A DNA stretch of 64,000 nt from Microvelia longipes (taxonomy: Eukaryota > Arthropoda > Insecta > Hemiptera > Veliidae), in assembly GCA_018340805.1 (NCBI GenBank), contig JACMZG010001913.1, forward strand, positions 39,681,115-39,745,114, given 5' to 3'. The translations under genes were made by a program, and so were the position numbers. This document shows positions 29,401-39,149 of the stretch, piece after piece; position 1 is the first letter of the stretch; each line of letters begins with the position of its first letter. The notes under the pieces were generated by a model that did not search any database, had not been told where the DNA came from, and was given only the letters and a program-made list of their open reading frames with translations.

Positions 29401-32400
29401 AGTATAGGCTCCAAGAGGAGTTTTTAAAGTGCCAACTGGGTTAATTGGAGTTTTAGACAGTATTCTGTTCAGTCTGGCTGCTTCGGAGATACTGTCTATC
29501 TCAGAACAGAAACGTCTCCAAGAATCCCGCTTGGCATCTCTAAGGGCTTTATTGTAGTTAGTAAGAGCTGAAGAATAAGTTTCCCACTCTCCAGTCTTTT
29601 TGGAACGATTGAATAATTTTCGTACTTTTTCCTCTGATTGTCGAGAGAGTGGCTCCACCATGGAATTTTCCTGGAGCCTTTCTGCACACTCAGAGGACAA
29701 TTTTTCTTGAAGGAGAGATCCATAGCCTCAGTTAATAGTGAGGCCATCGAGTCTAGATCAAGATGGTTACCTATTTCAACATTAAAGGAAGACAGATAGG
29801 ATGCTAGATCCTGCCGGAAGGCATCCCAGTCAGTCTTCCTAGGATTGTAATAGGTAGTTTCATGCTTTTGATCACATGTTAATTCAAATAGAATATATCT
29901 ATGGTCAGAAGAAGAAGGTTCTTCAGATACATACCATTTTGTTAGGATTCTGTCTATCACAGGGGTACCCATTGTGATATCAAGAACTTCTTGCCTTCTT
30001 TTGTTTACAAAAGTGGGGTATTACCTTGTTGAAGATAACCAAGTTGTTAGAAATAATAAAGGAGAGGAGTTCTTCACCACGTGAGTTGGTGTCAGTACTC
30101 CCCCAAGCAGCTGCATGATGAGCATTAGCATCACAACCAATTAATAGTTCAATGTTATTGCTGTTGCAGTAAGTAACTAATTCCCTCACTTCATTTGACG
30201 GAGGTGGGTTAGGTGAGTCATAAGGGAAGTAAGCCGATGCTACTATGAGTTGCATCCGACTATCTCCCTCATGTAGTTCTACTCTGACAGCCGTCAGATC
30301 CTTGCTACAGAAATTTGACAGCGTAAGAGCATTTAGTCCATTTTTAATAAAAATGCAAGTTCTAGAGTGTTTATTATTTTTGTTGTAAATAATTTGTCCT
30401 CTAGTGACTCCAAGGCCTGATACGCGTCCTCCAGAAACCCAGGGTTCTTGTATCAGGGCAATGTCTATAGAGCCTCCTGAAAGAAGGTTGCATAGGGCTG
30501 CCGAGGCAGCTTTACTATGCTGAAGGTTAACCTGAACCATCTTCACCGAGGGGTTAGGACCCTCAAAGTGAGACTTTGAATCTCTGGCCTTAACGACGCA
30601 GTTAATAAAATACAATGGTTAACGCTGTCAAAATAAAATACAGAATATAAAATAAATAAGTCTTTTAAATGAACATAAGTTTATGTCAATTCTGTATTAG
30701 CCATTAGAAAATGTTTAAAGTATATTTGGTAAAATCTGTAATATGCGAACTAAAAATTTTAATTCAAAGATCAAAGGAATGAAAGAAAAGAACACATTAA
30801 AGCGTAAATAAATATAAAAATGAAGGTTACATTTATTTAAACAAAATAAAATACAGAATATAAAATAAATAAGTCTTTCAAATGAACATAAGTTTATAAT
30901 ACAATGTCAATTCTGTATTAGCCATTAGCAAGTAATCGACTTAATAATAGATAACAGATATTGTGGGTGATACTCAAGAACATGGTTCGCTTGTGGTAGA
31001 GGACGTTAAAGCGTCAGTGTCTATATACTGTCCTTTAATGCTATGGTGGTTAAACGCTGGCAAAACTCTAATACGACACACGGCTAAAATCAGTTGACAG
31101 TGTGAAAAACTAATATGATAGAGACAATGAGGTTAGTCCTGGATGTTAAACCACGCCCTCAATTTCAAATTAGACTATCCCTATTGGTTCCTAAACACTA
31201 TTTTCCCACGCTGTCAACTGATTTTAGCCGTGTGTAGTACTATGTAGGACTATGTCTATTGATTGCATTAATTTCGTATTATATTTAATATGCATACATG
31301 CATAAATAATTTACAATTATAAATTAATTGAAACAATTAATTTAGTAATAAATTGTATATTTTGTATGTATATGTACATGATTTTGCTTTAGTTGGAGAT
31401 GCAAGAGAAGCTGATGAAACAACAAGCAATTGAAGCTAAAGCTATAGCACGGTAATGTTTATCTTTCCTTTGAATATGATCCCTCCTCAATCAATCAGCA
31501 TCTCTGAATTCATGATTGCTAAACTATTTTAAAAAAACTTGAGAGAAGAGGCCTTACCAAATATTACGTTTCCCCGTTCAAATTATACCCCCTCTCTACA
31601 AATATGACTTATAAGATCATGCTTTACCCCTCCCATTCCCTTGCAATTTGTTCTAGGAAAGTCTGCAATTGCTAAAACAATAAAATAACAGCTAATTAAA
31701 ATATGTATAATTTTGTTCGTATTTTGCCCTTAAACTCTATGGGCTTAAAATTTAAATTTTATCACTTTATTTGCTTATCAAATAAATACAATCATCTTTA
31801 ACAATCAAAACGTTGTATAGGTAATATACATCAAAACGTTGTATGGGTAATATATACCAAAACGTTTTATGGTTAATAAATACCAAAACGTTTTATGGGT
31901 AATATATACCAAATCGTTTTATGGTCAATATGTACCAAAACGGTGTGCAGGAAATATAATATCGAACCAGTGTTCGGGTAATATATTCCAAAAGGGTGTA
32001 TGAGTAATATATACACCAAAATGTTTTATAAGTAATATATACCAAAACGGACTTGTTCAAGTTGTTGTTGCGTAAGCGGCATTATAATTTATCACTTGCA
32101 TAAGTGACTTGTGTTATCATCATTTACCAATTGTATAAGTGAGTTTTATTATCATTTTTTATCAACTTTAAATAATGAAACAAAAAGATATTTCGATTTA
32201 AAAATTTTCGAATAAGTGATTTGAGTTATTATTTATTTCTTGTTTAAGTAAGGATCTTTAATAAAGATCATCTGTAAACTATAATTACGAATGCGTTTAT
32301 GCCAGAGCTTCTTTGTAGCTTTTTATATCCTTTCTTGTAGGTTTCTTCTATTCTTTCTTTTTGTTATTTTTGCTATCAAGTGGACTGTTCAAGAATTTAT

Positions 32401-32538
32401 CCATTATCTTTAGACTTTGTCGGTATTAAAGGCACAAGTAATAAGTATTTTTTAAGTATTTTTTACCATTTCAATTTAAATTTTAATATTTCTTCGTTAT
32501 ATATTTTCAGGTACGTCATAATGAAGTATAAAAGATAA
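20421..32538 (+). CDS. Uncharacterised coiled-coil protein gene, seven coding exons
   Basis: I do not recognise this gene. Coding exons are 20421-21799, 22469-22600, 23397-23472, 23959-24120, 26369-26497, 31393-31451 and 32511-32538. All introns are GT-AG, the phases join without exception, and the sum is 1965 nt, or 654 residues plus a TAA stop. Exon 1 encodes about 460 residues, rich in Ser, Asn, Thr and Lys and probably largely disordered; it ends in a helical stretch around LMYLSETLIDSAEQAEMRLM. Exons 2-7 encode charged heptad-like helices (for example EKRLNEIAEIHQQELIEKD, LLQALQLENRLLRTLVK, EMKSELEQENATILALAKK) with no membrane segment or signal peptide. That suggests a structural, centrosomal or cytoskeletal coiled-coil protein, but this is only an inference from composition. 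The ATG at 20421 is chosen because it opens the long frame; two upstream ORFs precede it. AATAAA lies at 32606-32611. Confidence 0.8.
22085..22440 (-). mobile_element. Degenerate 3' end of a non-LTR element in intron 1
   Basis: Phrases here such as ACCAGGCAAGTAGGCCAC, CCCTTCTTGCCA and TTTCCAGCTAAGATAAAT correspond to the 3' end of the large element at 11890-12060 in the same order and orientation. The copy is old and truncated, with no remaining frame. Confidence 0.6.
22736..22911. mobile_element. Short CACACGG-family MITE (intron 2)
   Basis: About 175 bp with inverted ends: ACACACGGTTATAATCAGTT on the left and, from the right, ACACTGTTATAACAGTTAAT. The subterminal GACAGCGTGGGAAAATAATG matches its counterpart near the right end. 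It lies 135 bp downstream of exon 2 of the coiled-coil gene. Related copies are at 26740, 31072 and 33122. Confidence 0.8.
23019..23078. repeat. Short near-perfect palindrome (intron 2)
   Basis: CTGTTTTTCTGAAGCATTAA and its reverse complement flank a centre of AAAAATATTAGTATTTTT. It would form a stable hairpin in RNA or single-stranded DNA. It may be a small MITE; ends are not definable. Confidence 0.6.
23200..23290 (+). mobile_element. 3'-end fragment of the I-like element (intron 2)
   Basis: TTGTACAATAGACTTCCAGT followed by CGCAGTGCAAATGGGGTCTA and CGACTCCAACCCCAATC is the reverse complement of 26874-26925, the 3' end of the I-like element nested in intron 5. It is therefore a severely 5'-truncated copy in the opposite orientation, ending in an AT-rich tail. 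Confidence 0.7.
25351..26022. mobile_element. Fold-back element with ~200-bp inverted arms (intron 4)
   Basis: The left arm (25351-25553), from AATCTTACCAAAAACCACTT, is matched by the reverse complement of the right arm (25834-26022). Shared phrases include GTTTCAATGTGAA, TTGGCAGTACTAAA versus TTGGCAATACTAAA, and CATCAGCTT. The loop is about 280 bp, with no transposase. Divergence between arms is clearly greater than in the element at 4204, so this is an older insertion. It sits between coding exons 4 and 5 of the coiled-coil gene. Confidence 0.75.
26533..26608. repeat. TA-rich simple repeat (intron 5)
   Basis: Imperfect repeat of TATAATACCTA and TATATA starting 36 bp after the exon 5 donor. 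Confidence 0.7.
26740..26819. mobile_element. 5' part of a CACACGG-family MITE, interrupted by the I-like element
   Basis: GACACATAGCTAAAATCAGT followed by TGACAGCGTGGGAAATAATG and GGGAGCCAATGAGGTTA matches the left half of the short MITE. After 26819 the sequence is interrupted by the retrotransposon, whose 15-bp target duplication begins at 26820. Confidence 0.7.
26835..30589 (-). mobile_element. I-like non-LTR retrotransposon, 5'-truncated, 15-bp target duplication
   Basis: Flanked by the direct repeat TTAACGACGCAGTTA at 26820-26834 and 30590-30604. On the minus strand the 3' end is an (AAT)n/(TAA)n-type tail, as in I elements. The insert is 3755 bp and starts just upstream of ORF2, so ORF1 is missing through 5' truncation during reverse transcription. 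It sits in antisense orientation in intron 5 of the coiled-coil gene and is nested in repeat sequence. Confidence 0.9.
27052..30540 (-). pseudogene. I-like ORF2: endonuclease, reverse transcriptase, RNase H (frameshifted)
   Basis: Read from the ATG at 30540 (MVQVNLQHSKAA), the apurinic-type endonuclease shows QEPWVSGG, ASAYFPYD, GCDANAHHAAWGS-like residues and SSSDHRYILFEL. The reverse transcriptase shows FLDIEGAFDN, RGCPQG and GYADDIVIL. RNase H shows YTDGSK, FQAEIFAI, FTDSQAAI and GNEQADILA, so all catalytic acids are kept. A terminal C-x2-C-x8-H-x4-C finger lies near 27080-27125. The frame is broken in about eight places. At 29980-30020 both breaks fall in short G and C runs, which suggests sequencing error rather than long decay. 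Confidence 0.85.
30622..31071 (+). repeat. Dispersed composite repeat, second copy
   Basis: Inverted relative to 10403-10822. Internally, the phrase AAAATACAGAATATAAAATA with its flanks occurs twice (about 30628 and 30848), so this copy carries a partial internal duplication. It runs directly into a complete CACACGG MITE, the same junction as at 10.4 kb. Confidence 0.75.
31072..31239. mobile_element. Short CACACGG-family MITE, complete (intron 5)
   Basis: CGACACACGGCTAAAATCAG at the left and CTGATTTTAGCCGTGTG-like sequence at the right are inverted repeats. The subterminal GTGGGAAAATA block is present at the right end (TATTTTCCCACGCTGTCAAC). It ends about 150 bp upstream of coding exon 6. 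Confidence 0.8.
31803..32050. repeat. Minisatellite, ~27-bp unit, about nine copies (intron 6)
   Basis: Tandem units of the type CAAAACGTTTTATGGGTAAT plus ATATAC, with diverging units at both ends (CAAAACGTTGTATAGG, CCAAAAGGGTGTATGAG). Located in the last intron of the coiled-coil gene. Confidence 0.85.
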
Positions 32539-32605
32539 TATGCATATGAAAAGAAGGAGTCTAAACTACTGTGTTAATTACATAATATATTAAACATTTT
32601 TACGT

Positions 32606-32611
32606 AATAAA
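32606..32611 (+). terminator. Polyadenylation signal AATAAA
   Basis: A canonical AATAAA 68 bp after the stop codon of the coiled-coil gene; the next AATAAT-rich stretch could supply alternatives. Confidence 0.55.
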
Positions 32612-32875
32612 AATGTTAATGGAATTAATAATAGTTTTTATTGAATTGCATTTTAAAAAGAGTAGCTAAACATAAGGCCAAATAGAATTCCATACACTCG
32701 ACATATCGAATCATATTTTGTGCATAACTCTTACAATTACTATTTACACACAGATTCGCTAAAAGATATTATATTATATAAAAGATATTTACACACACAA
32801 TCCGCTCTGTCGGCGCCCTGATGAGTTAGACGTAACGAAACAGAGTAGGACATGACATTATGTCGAGCCATCAAT

Positions 32876-33352
32876 GATGACGAATGTCGAATGATGGAAC
32901 AGTTCCCAAATGTAGCATTGCATTTTGCTTGTTACATTTCCTTGGTGTCTCTCACACAATTATATTGTGTCAACTATTCATGTTTTGCAAAACTCAGTAG
33001 TATAAAATAATGTATTAGAAATAGTTTCTTTCAGAATTATTATCATAAATTGATTATCAGGAGGAATATAATCTACTAAATCCACTAAACTTTCAACTTA
33101 TTACGATACATAACTATATGTTATAGCATGACACACGGCTAAAATCAGTTGACAGTGTGGGAAAATAATGCGAGGGAGCCAATGAGGTTAGTCCTGGACG
33201 TTGTCCTGGACCCAAGCCCACAATTTCAAATCAGGCCAACCTTATTGGTCCCATAAGGTTGGATTCGACGAATGTCGAATGATGGAACAGTTCCCAGATG
33301 TAGCTTTGCATTTTGCTTGTTACATTTCCTAGGTGTCTCGCACAATTACATT
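32876..33352 (+). repeat. Short direct duplication flanking a MITE
   Basis: The ~97-bp phrase from GACGAATGTCGAATGATGGA through TTGCATTTTGCTTGTTACAT and GGTGTCTC occurs at 32878-32975 and again at 33256-33352, with a few differences. A truncated CACACGG MITE lies immediately before the second copy. Confidence 0.75.
33122..33252. mobile_element. CACACGG-family MITE, right end missing
   Basis: GACACACGGCTAAAATCAGT followed by GACAGTGTGGGAAAATAATG and AGCCAATGAGGTTAGTCCTG matches the family. The expected right inverted end is absent and the sequence passes straight into the second copy of the 97-bp direct repeat. Confidence 0.7.
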
Positions 33353-33410
33353 GTGCTAACATTTTTTAACTCGATTAAACAAATAAAACAAAAAAAAAAC
33401 CATACGTTAA

Positions 33411-33533
33411 AATGGACCCATCTTCATCATTGAGTAACTGCTCAAGTTATAAATCGGAACCTCAAACTAGAAATGAATTGTTAAGCCCGGAAACCTGCAC
33501 TCCAAAGGAACTTTGTCTCGCCTATGATTATTA
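33411..33533 (+). other. 40-codon open frame of unknown status
   Basis: An ATG in a fair context (TTAAAATGG) opens a 40-residue Ser/Pro/Glu-rich frame ending YDY and a TAG stop. Its codon make-up is less AT-biased than the neighbourhood and AT-rich 3' sequence follows. It has no recognisable domain. It may be a chance frame; a short phrase (GAGTAACTGCT) is shared with the inverted repeat at 42.3 kb. Confidence 0.2.
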
Positions 33534-34187
33534 GTTTTTATTAATAAATTTTATTAACAAAAGCTATAGTGTTGCTTCATTTGCTAATGATACGAGTTCA
33601 GTCGAAACCAATCCATAGATATTCATATTTATTTCAGCAAGTATCAACGGATGCTGATTTTTTTAACACTTACACACTTAACACACACAACGCTTAATAA
33701 ATTAAAAGATTTATTTAAAAATAATAATAATTTCTTGATGTTATTTTATGTTTCAAATAAATATCAAAAATATTTATTATCTATTCCTTGTATTGTAAGT
33801 TCTACTTATAGTCTTGTTACCTCACACTGTAAATATACTTTTACTCCTTAGGGAGGAAAAGTGAAAGTGTTGCCAACTTGACAGAATTTTTTAGTAAAAT
33901 TTTTAGGAATTTTAGGAAATTTTTAGGATTTTTTTCGGTCTTATGTTGGTACTACGGGTAGAATATACAATATACACACGCTAATGTTTAAATTACAAAT
34001 ATAGTATTACACATTATTCTATTGACAACTTACAATAAAATAATGTGAAGATAGTGGCTTTATTCTCTCTTCATCAGAGTAATTGACATGGTAAGAATAA
34101 ACTAAACTAACACAATAACAATTAAGGAGCTGAAGAATATATTAATAGTTGTTAGTATTAGTTCTCTTGTCGTAGATAAAATTTACT

Positions 34188-34408
34188 TTGCAACAAGGGA
34201 TGAAAGTTTTCAGCTCTCGTATTATCTCCCTCGTCAAGCCTCGGGAACCAAAATGTTAGTTAACTACCTCGGCAAGCCTCGGGAGCTAACTAGTTTATCT
34301 CCCTCGGCCTACCGGCCTCGTGAGCTAATGTAGTTTCCTCCTTCGGCGCTGCCTTAGGACGAAAACTTTAACTTGAGCTGTAAAACTTACTTTCATCCCT
34401 TGTTGCAT
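34188..34408. mobile_element. MITE with GCAACAAGGGATGAAAGT ends
   Basis: TTGCAACAAGGGATGAAAGT at 34189 is matched by ACTTTCATCCCTTGTTGCA ending at 34407, giving an element of about 220 bp. The interior repeats phrases of the type CCTCGGCAAGCCTCGGGAGC three times in decayed form, making it locally GC-rich. Confidence 0.7.
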
Positions 34409-34739
34409 AAATAACTAATACCATAACTGTCCTACAAGAATAAATTAAAATATATATTGTGTAAAAAAAGTTTAGATTGCATGAATATTTGTTGTTCGTC
34501 TGGAATAAATAATTATCCTTCGTGGAAATGTATTCACGTTTCTATTCAAACTTTCTATTATAAATTTTAAGTTTCTATTCTCTTATTCACAAGACATGCC
34601 ATCCTTATAATTTATTTAAAATGAATTCGTTAAGATATACTTTATTATCAACTGTACATATTATCAGCAGATATGATATGTAATAACATTTGGGACATAT
34701 GGGAAATTAACGGCTTTCTAAACGGGTCACGTTTAGAAG

Positions 34740-34985
34740 AAAAAAAAAATCCGGTACCTCAGAACTTTTCCTCATCACGTCGGATTCGCTACGCTCATCT
34801 TCCCTACTTCAGACTTTCTTCGCTGATCATCAGAATATTCAAGTCGTTAAATATATAATGCAACACGTCTTCCGACTTGCTTTGCTCGCCCTCAGATAGT
34901 AAATACATCCGTTTTATTCCCAGCGGTCCATCCATGCACTGACCACGCTCGATGCTGCTTAACTAAATACTAAGCTGTTATTAAT
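34740..34985 (-). mobile_element. 5S-rRNA-derived SINE, full-length copy
   Basis: On the minus strand it starts with GTTAAGCAGCATCGAGCGTG and continues GTCAGTGCATGGATGG, the A-box/C-box half of 5S rRNA. This is followed by a body with decayed repeats of CTGAGGACGAGCGAAGCGAG type, and a tail GAGGTACCGGA then a T run. The same head-body-tail order occurs at 41587-41822 and 44058-44385. Internal 5S promoter elements imply RNA polymerase III transcription (SINE3-type); the retrotransposition partner is unknown. Confidence 0.75.
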
Positions 34986-35469
34986 TAATGAATCAACTAA
35001 ATGTTAATTTAAACATTTATGTAAAAATAAATGTTTGAATTAAGACTAGAGACATGGCATTGGACTCAGACAACATTTATGCCAGATAAAACAACTCAAA
35101 GACATCTCAATATTCAGCTCAACAAGACTAACCTATTATATTATATTATATATCAATAACCTTCAAGGATTATTGAATATAGTGGATAACACGATAGGAA
35201 GCTTTCCTGACCCAATGGACGTTGGATGAGATAGGGCATTAGGAGCAAACTTACCTTCACATAGTTATTGCAAAAAACCATTCATTGCAGGTTATGTGAC
35301 AAAGATAAGTGAGTTTTCACTCAACTATCTATTACGCTTGTCGCCCTGTGTTTTTCTTGATTTTAGTGCTTCTTAAGTCAATTAAAACAAGACAGTTTAA
35401 AAAAAAAAATTATTTTTACTATTTGTTTATGACCATCTCAATAAGCACGCAATAGGATTGTGATGGATT

Positions 35470-36200
35470 TATATTTATTGGAAAAAATCGCTAATAGGAT
35501 AGGCGTCACGGCGGGAGTCAAACCTCTGACTACGACACCAATCTGTTTCAGAGGTCCCTGATAACAAAATAATAGGTTTGACTATAAAAACACGCTATCT
35601 TATAACTTGTACACACGCTATCTTTCGAACGGACAAATGTTTTTTAATTAAACTCGGTACAAAAATCAACCTTGGGGAGGACACGAACCCTATTGAAAAC
35701 CAGGTTTTTGTGACGTCATTAACCCGGTTTGCTGAGTCAACACAATTTCAAAAAATCAGCAAAATTCAAGGTTAATACTTTTCGCCGCGAAACAAGTATT
35801 TATTAATGTTTTTTGGGACGCTGAATCGAATGAAACCGGTGTGAAGTATAAACATTAAGTATATACCGGTGTGAAGTATATACTATAAGTGATCAAATTG
35901 TTGAATACCCATACTCAATTACTAAAAACCAAAGTTACGGCCGTTTAAAATTAAATTTCGAGTAGGGCGTCGGTTTCTAAGTATTTTTGAGCGCTGAATC
36001 GAATAAAACCGGTCTAAAGTCGACATGACTACGCTAAAAAGCAATAGGTAATTACCAGAAACCAACATACGGCCGCTACAAAATATATTTCAAGTGGGGA
36101 GTCGTTTTCGATGTTTTTTGGGCCTGTGAGTTGAATGAGAGTGGTCCAGAGGGTATCTTTATTGCCTGGGTACCTTGCTCGATAATATGGTATTGGTTTT
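35470..36200 (-). repeat. tRNA-like dispersed repeat relics
   Basis: The reverse complement of 35490-35560 reads GGACCTCTGAAACAGATTGG then GAGGTTTGACTCCCGCC, close to a polymerase III B box. Following sequence (GACGTCATTAACCCGGTTTG, AATCGAATGAAACCGGT) recurs at 43.0-43.3, 50.4-50.9 and 11.3-11.5 kb. A second, related unit begins near 36100 (TTTTTTGGGCCTGTGAGTTG). Probably tRNA-derived SINEs; no intact cloverleaf is seen. Confidence 0.5.
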
Positions 36201-36906
36201 ATTAATAAAACATGGATTATTTAGAAAACATGGACTTATTTAGAAATACCATTATTATTTTGAGAATCATCAAAATTCCAACATTCATTAATGCAGATGT
36301 TATGGAACGGTAATAACGTATAAACTATACTGACCCATCAAACAGAAATTCTTTTCACCAAATTATTAGGCTTAACTTACTTTCCATAATGAGTCTTAGA
36401 TACAAAGTTATCGCTTTTTCATAACAAAACAATAATGCAACAAAATCAAATTAAAATAAATATGAAAAGCACAAACACTTCCAAACAAGATTTTTCTAGC
36501 GGTTCAATCTAGTGGATAAATACGCGTAACGGCCCATAAAATCCAAACCAATCGTACATCTGTAAGGATAGCACTTCAGTCTCAGCATTCTTGACTTTTC
36601 AGACATCAAGTTAATTCTAAAACATTAAAATAACTTCTAATTTGAAAAGATTCTAAGTGAATACAACCACCACTCATTCACACAACGACTAACGACGATC
36701 ATAATACCCTCTATCTTTCCGTGACAGCATTGCCTTGATAAGCACAAGGAGAACTATCTCAGGCAGTAGACGGAATGGTTTTATTCGGAGGGGCTAAGTT
36801 CTTAAAACTTTACTCACTAATAATGAGTTGGGGAATATTGGAAATTTGCCACCGGAAAAATATCGATAATTTAGAGAAGATGCAAATCTAAGTCTGTTCT
36901 CGACTC

Positions 36907-37113
36907 TTAAGTTTTTTCAAGCATCTTTTTTACGATACCCATTGCCTTTTCGGCTAACCCATTACTTAGAGGGTACTGTGGGCTTGAAGTTGTAATTTTT
37001 AATCTATAATCTTTTGCAAATACTATCATTTCATAACTACTAAATGGCATGTTATCAGCAACTAACTCGTTCGAGATTCTAAACCTACTAGATAGCCAAG
37101 ATCCTTGGCTATC
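36907..37113 (-). pseudogene. Fragment of an LTR-retrotransposon integrase core
   Basis: A 68-codon minus-strand frame contains ELVADNMPF (the second catalytic Asp context), ITTSSPQYPLSNGLAEKAM (catalytic Glu context) and VKKMLEK. These are typical of the Gypsy-type integrase catalytic core. No adjoining RNase H, LTR or other Pol domain is in frame. The same fragment is at 51706-51912, so it was present before the segmental duplication. Confidence 0.85.
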
Positions 37114-37604
37114 TCATGGAGGTAGCCATCAAAATATATCAATTTGCCCATTTCTTCTCCTTTTGTCCTTAGTATTACTATCAGATTTAATCTATTTATG
37201 TATAGACTGAGACTTTTATTACGGATTTATATTTCTTGATATTTTTAAAAAACTATAAAAAAATGTTAAAATTAATAAAAATGAGGTGCTTATTTTGTTT
37301 TTATTAATGTTTGTGGATACTATGCACGCGACAGTGATTATTTAATGATTCTTAGAGCGTGTAGTCACACGAATATTTCTTATAGCTAAATTTTTTATTA
37401 GTAAAATTAATTAAAACAATTGTTATTCTGGTAGCGTTAGTGATTTTGTAAAAGACATAGAATTAGCATCACATGAGGTCATAGGTTCACAACGGTGCAT
37501 ATAAGTAATTTATTTATCAAAATAAATTTAACATAATTCCTTAAAAACCAGAAGTATTAGTTTCAATATTGGTATTGAGTCATATTATTGGAACAATATA
37601 AAAA

Positions 37605-38110
37605 TCAGTATAGGTAGTGATATCATTATATGGTCATAATATTTGTTGATTAAGTGCCACATCATAGTATTGTATCAAGTGCCAGTATGATATATAAGTC
37701 ATAGTATTTGTATTGATTAAGTGCCAGTATAGGTAGTGATATCATATAAGTCATAGTATTTGTATTGATTATGTGCCAGTATAGGTAGTGATATCATATA
37801 AGTCATAGTTATGTATTGATTAAAAGCCAGTGATATCATATAAGCATAGTGATTGTATTGTGTCAGTTTTATTACAACTGAAGGTCATATTATTGACATA
37901 GTATTGCATTGTGTTCATTTGAAGGTCATATTATGACAAAGTATTTGCATTGTGTCAGTTTCATTACAACTGAAGGTCATATTATTGACATAGTATTTGC
38001 ATTGTGTCAGTTTCATTACAACTGAGGTCATATTATTGACATAGTATTTGCATTGTGTCAGTTTCATTACAACAGAAGGTCATATTATTGACATAGTATT
38101 TGTTTTTCGT
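37605..38110 (+). repeat. Minisatellite upstream of the receptor, copy 1
   Basis: Two related ~52-bp unit types lie end to end. Type 1 contains GTGCCAGTATAGGTAGTGAT and occurs about four times, partly decayed. Type 2 contains TGTGTCAGTTTCATTACAAC and GGTCATATTATTGACATAG and occurs five times. The array stops 30 bp before the receptor ATG at 38142. Copy 2 has ten type 1 and only one type 2 unit. Confidence 0.85.
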
Positions 38111-39149
38111 GTGTAGGCAGCGATTTAATATATCATAAATTATGTTTGATTTCTTATTGCATTATGAGAAAATTAATAAAGATAAATGACTACCTAGATT
38201 ATGTGGTCGAATTCGATTCAGACGAAGTTATGAATGAATTCAATGGAGAAGCAAATAAATATTTGAGGTTACTTTCTCCTTGGATGTGGGATCTGAGGCG
38301 ACCTAAGAGGAAATGGACTTTGCTGAAAACTTTCATCATGATGATATTGACGCTGATATCTTTTTATTTAAACTGGGCTACTTGTGTAATGTTTGTGACG
38401 TTTGACTATAACTACAGTATCCTTTGGTGTTTTATATCAGCGACATTTTCCTATTCTTATTACCCATATTATGCGTACATAAACAAAAGAAGATATTTAT
38501 CAAGAATGTATAAAATTAAGATGGAAAAGTTTTTATACGACGACTTTACAGATAACTATCAGAATGAAATCAGAAAAAAAGCTGAGTATTACAATTGGTT
38601 AATTAGGGTTACTTGGGACTGGATGTTTTGCATCAATGTATTTATTGGTGCTGCAATAGATAGTTATGAATTTAGAATTAAAAAGGATGAAGATGTTCCT
38701 TCATGGTTGAATAAGGACGCCTTTCCGATGCCCATGTATTACCCGTTCGACACTCGACAACCATTTTACTTTTACGTCGCTAGCGTTTTCCTTTCAATAT
38801 AATATACAACGTTGCTTGTAGCATCTGTTGTTACTTAACTATCGTTTCTAATAATATGGTCAGAATTATCTTAGAATTAAAAATACTTCTTAAGGCCATT
38901 GTGAAGTTAGAAGAAAGAACATTATTCGTATACTCAGCCTTACTAAAAAATGTTTTGACTTACATACAAATCATTTACACACTGATAAGCTTTTTAAGGA
39001 TCAATTGTTTATCATGATTCACAAACAATGTATCAGGAAAGTATTCCAACACCATCAGGTTATTCTTGAGTAAGTATTTTAATCTGCTTATTGCATAATT
39101 AATCTACATGAATCTAAGCTTGTTTAATGTTGATCATTCAAATATTCTA

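Noticed and set aside
37605..38110. CRISPR-like regularly spaced repeats upstream of the receptor
   Set aside because: The units are contiguous and vary throughout, with no distinct conserved repeat and variable spacer; this is a eukaryotic minisatellite.
38146..38802. A 218-codon receptor frame beginning at 38146
   Set aside because: It begins with TTG in a shifted frame. The homologous ATG at 38142 is out of frame with the body because of an upstream indel, so it is a fragment of a pseudogene.
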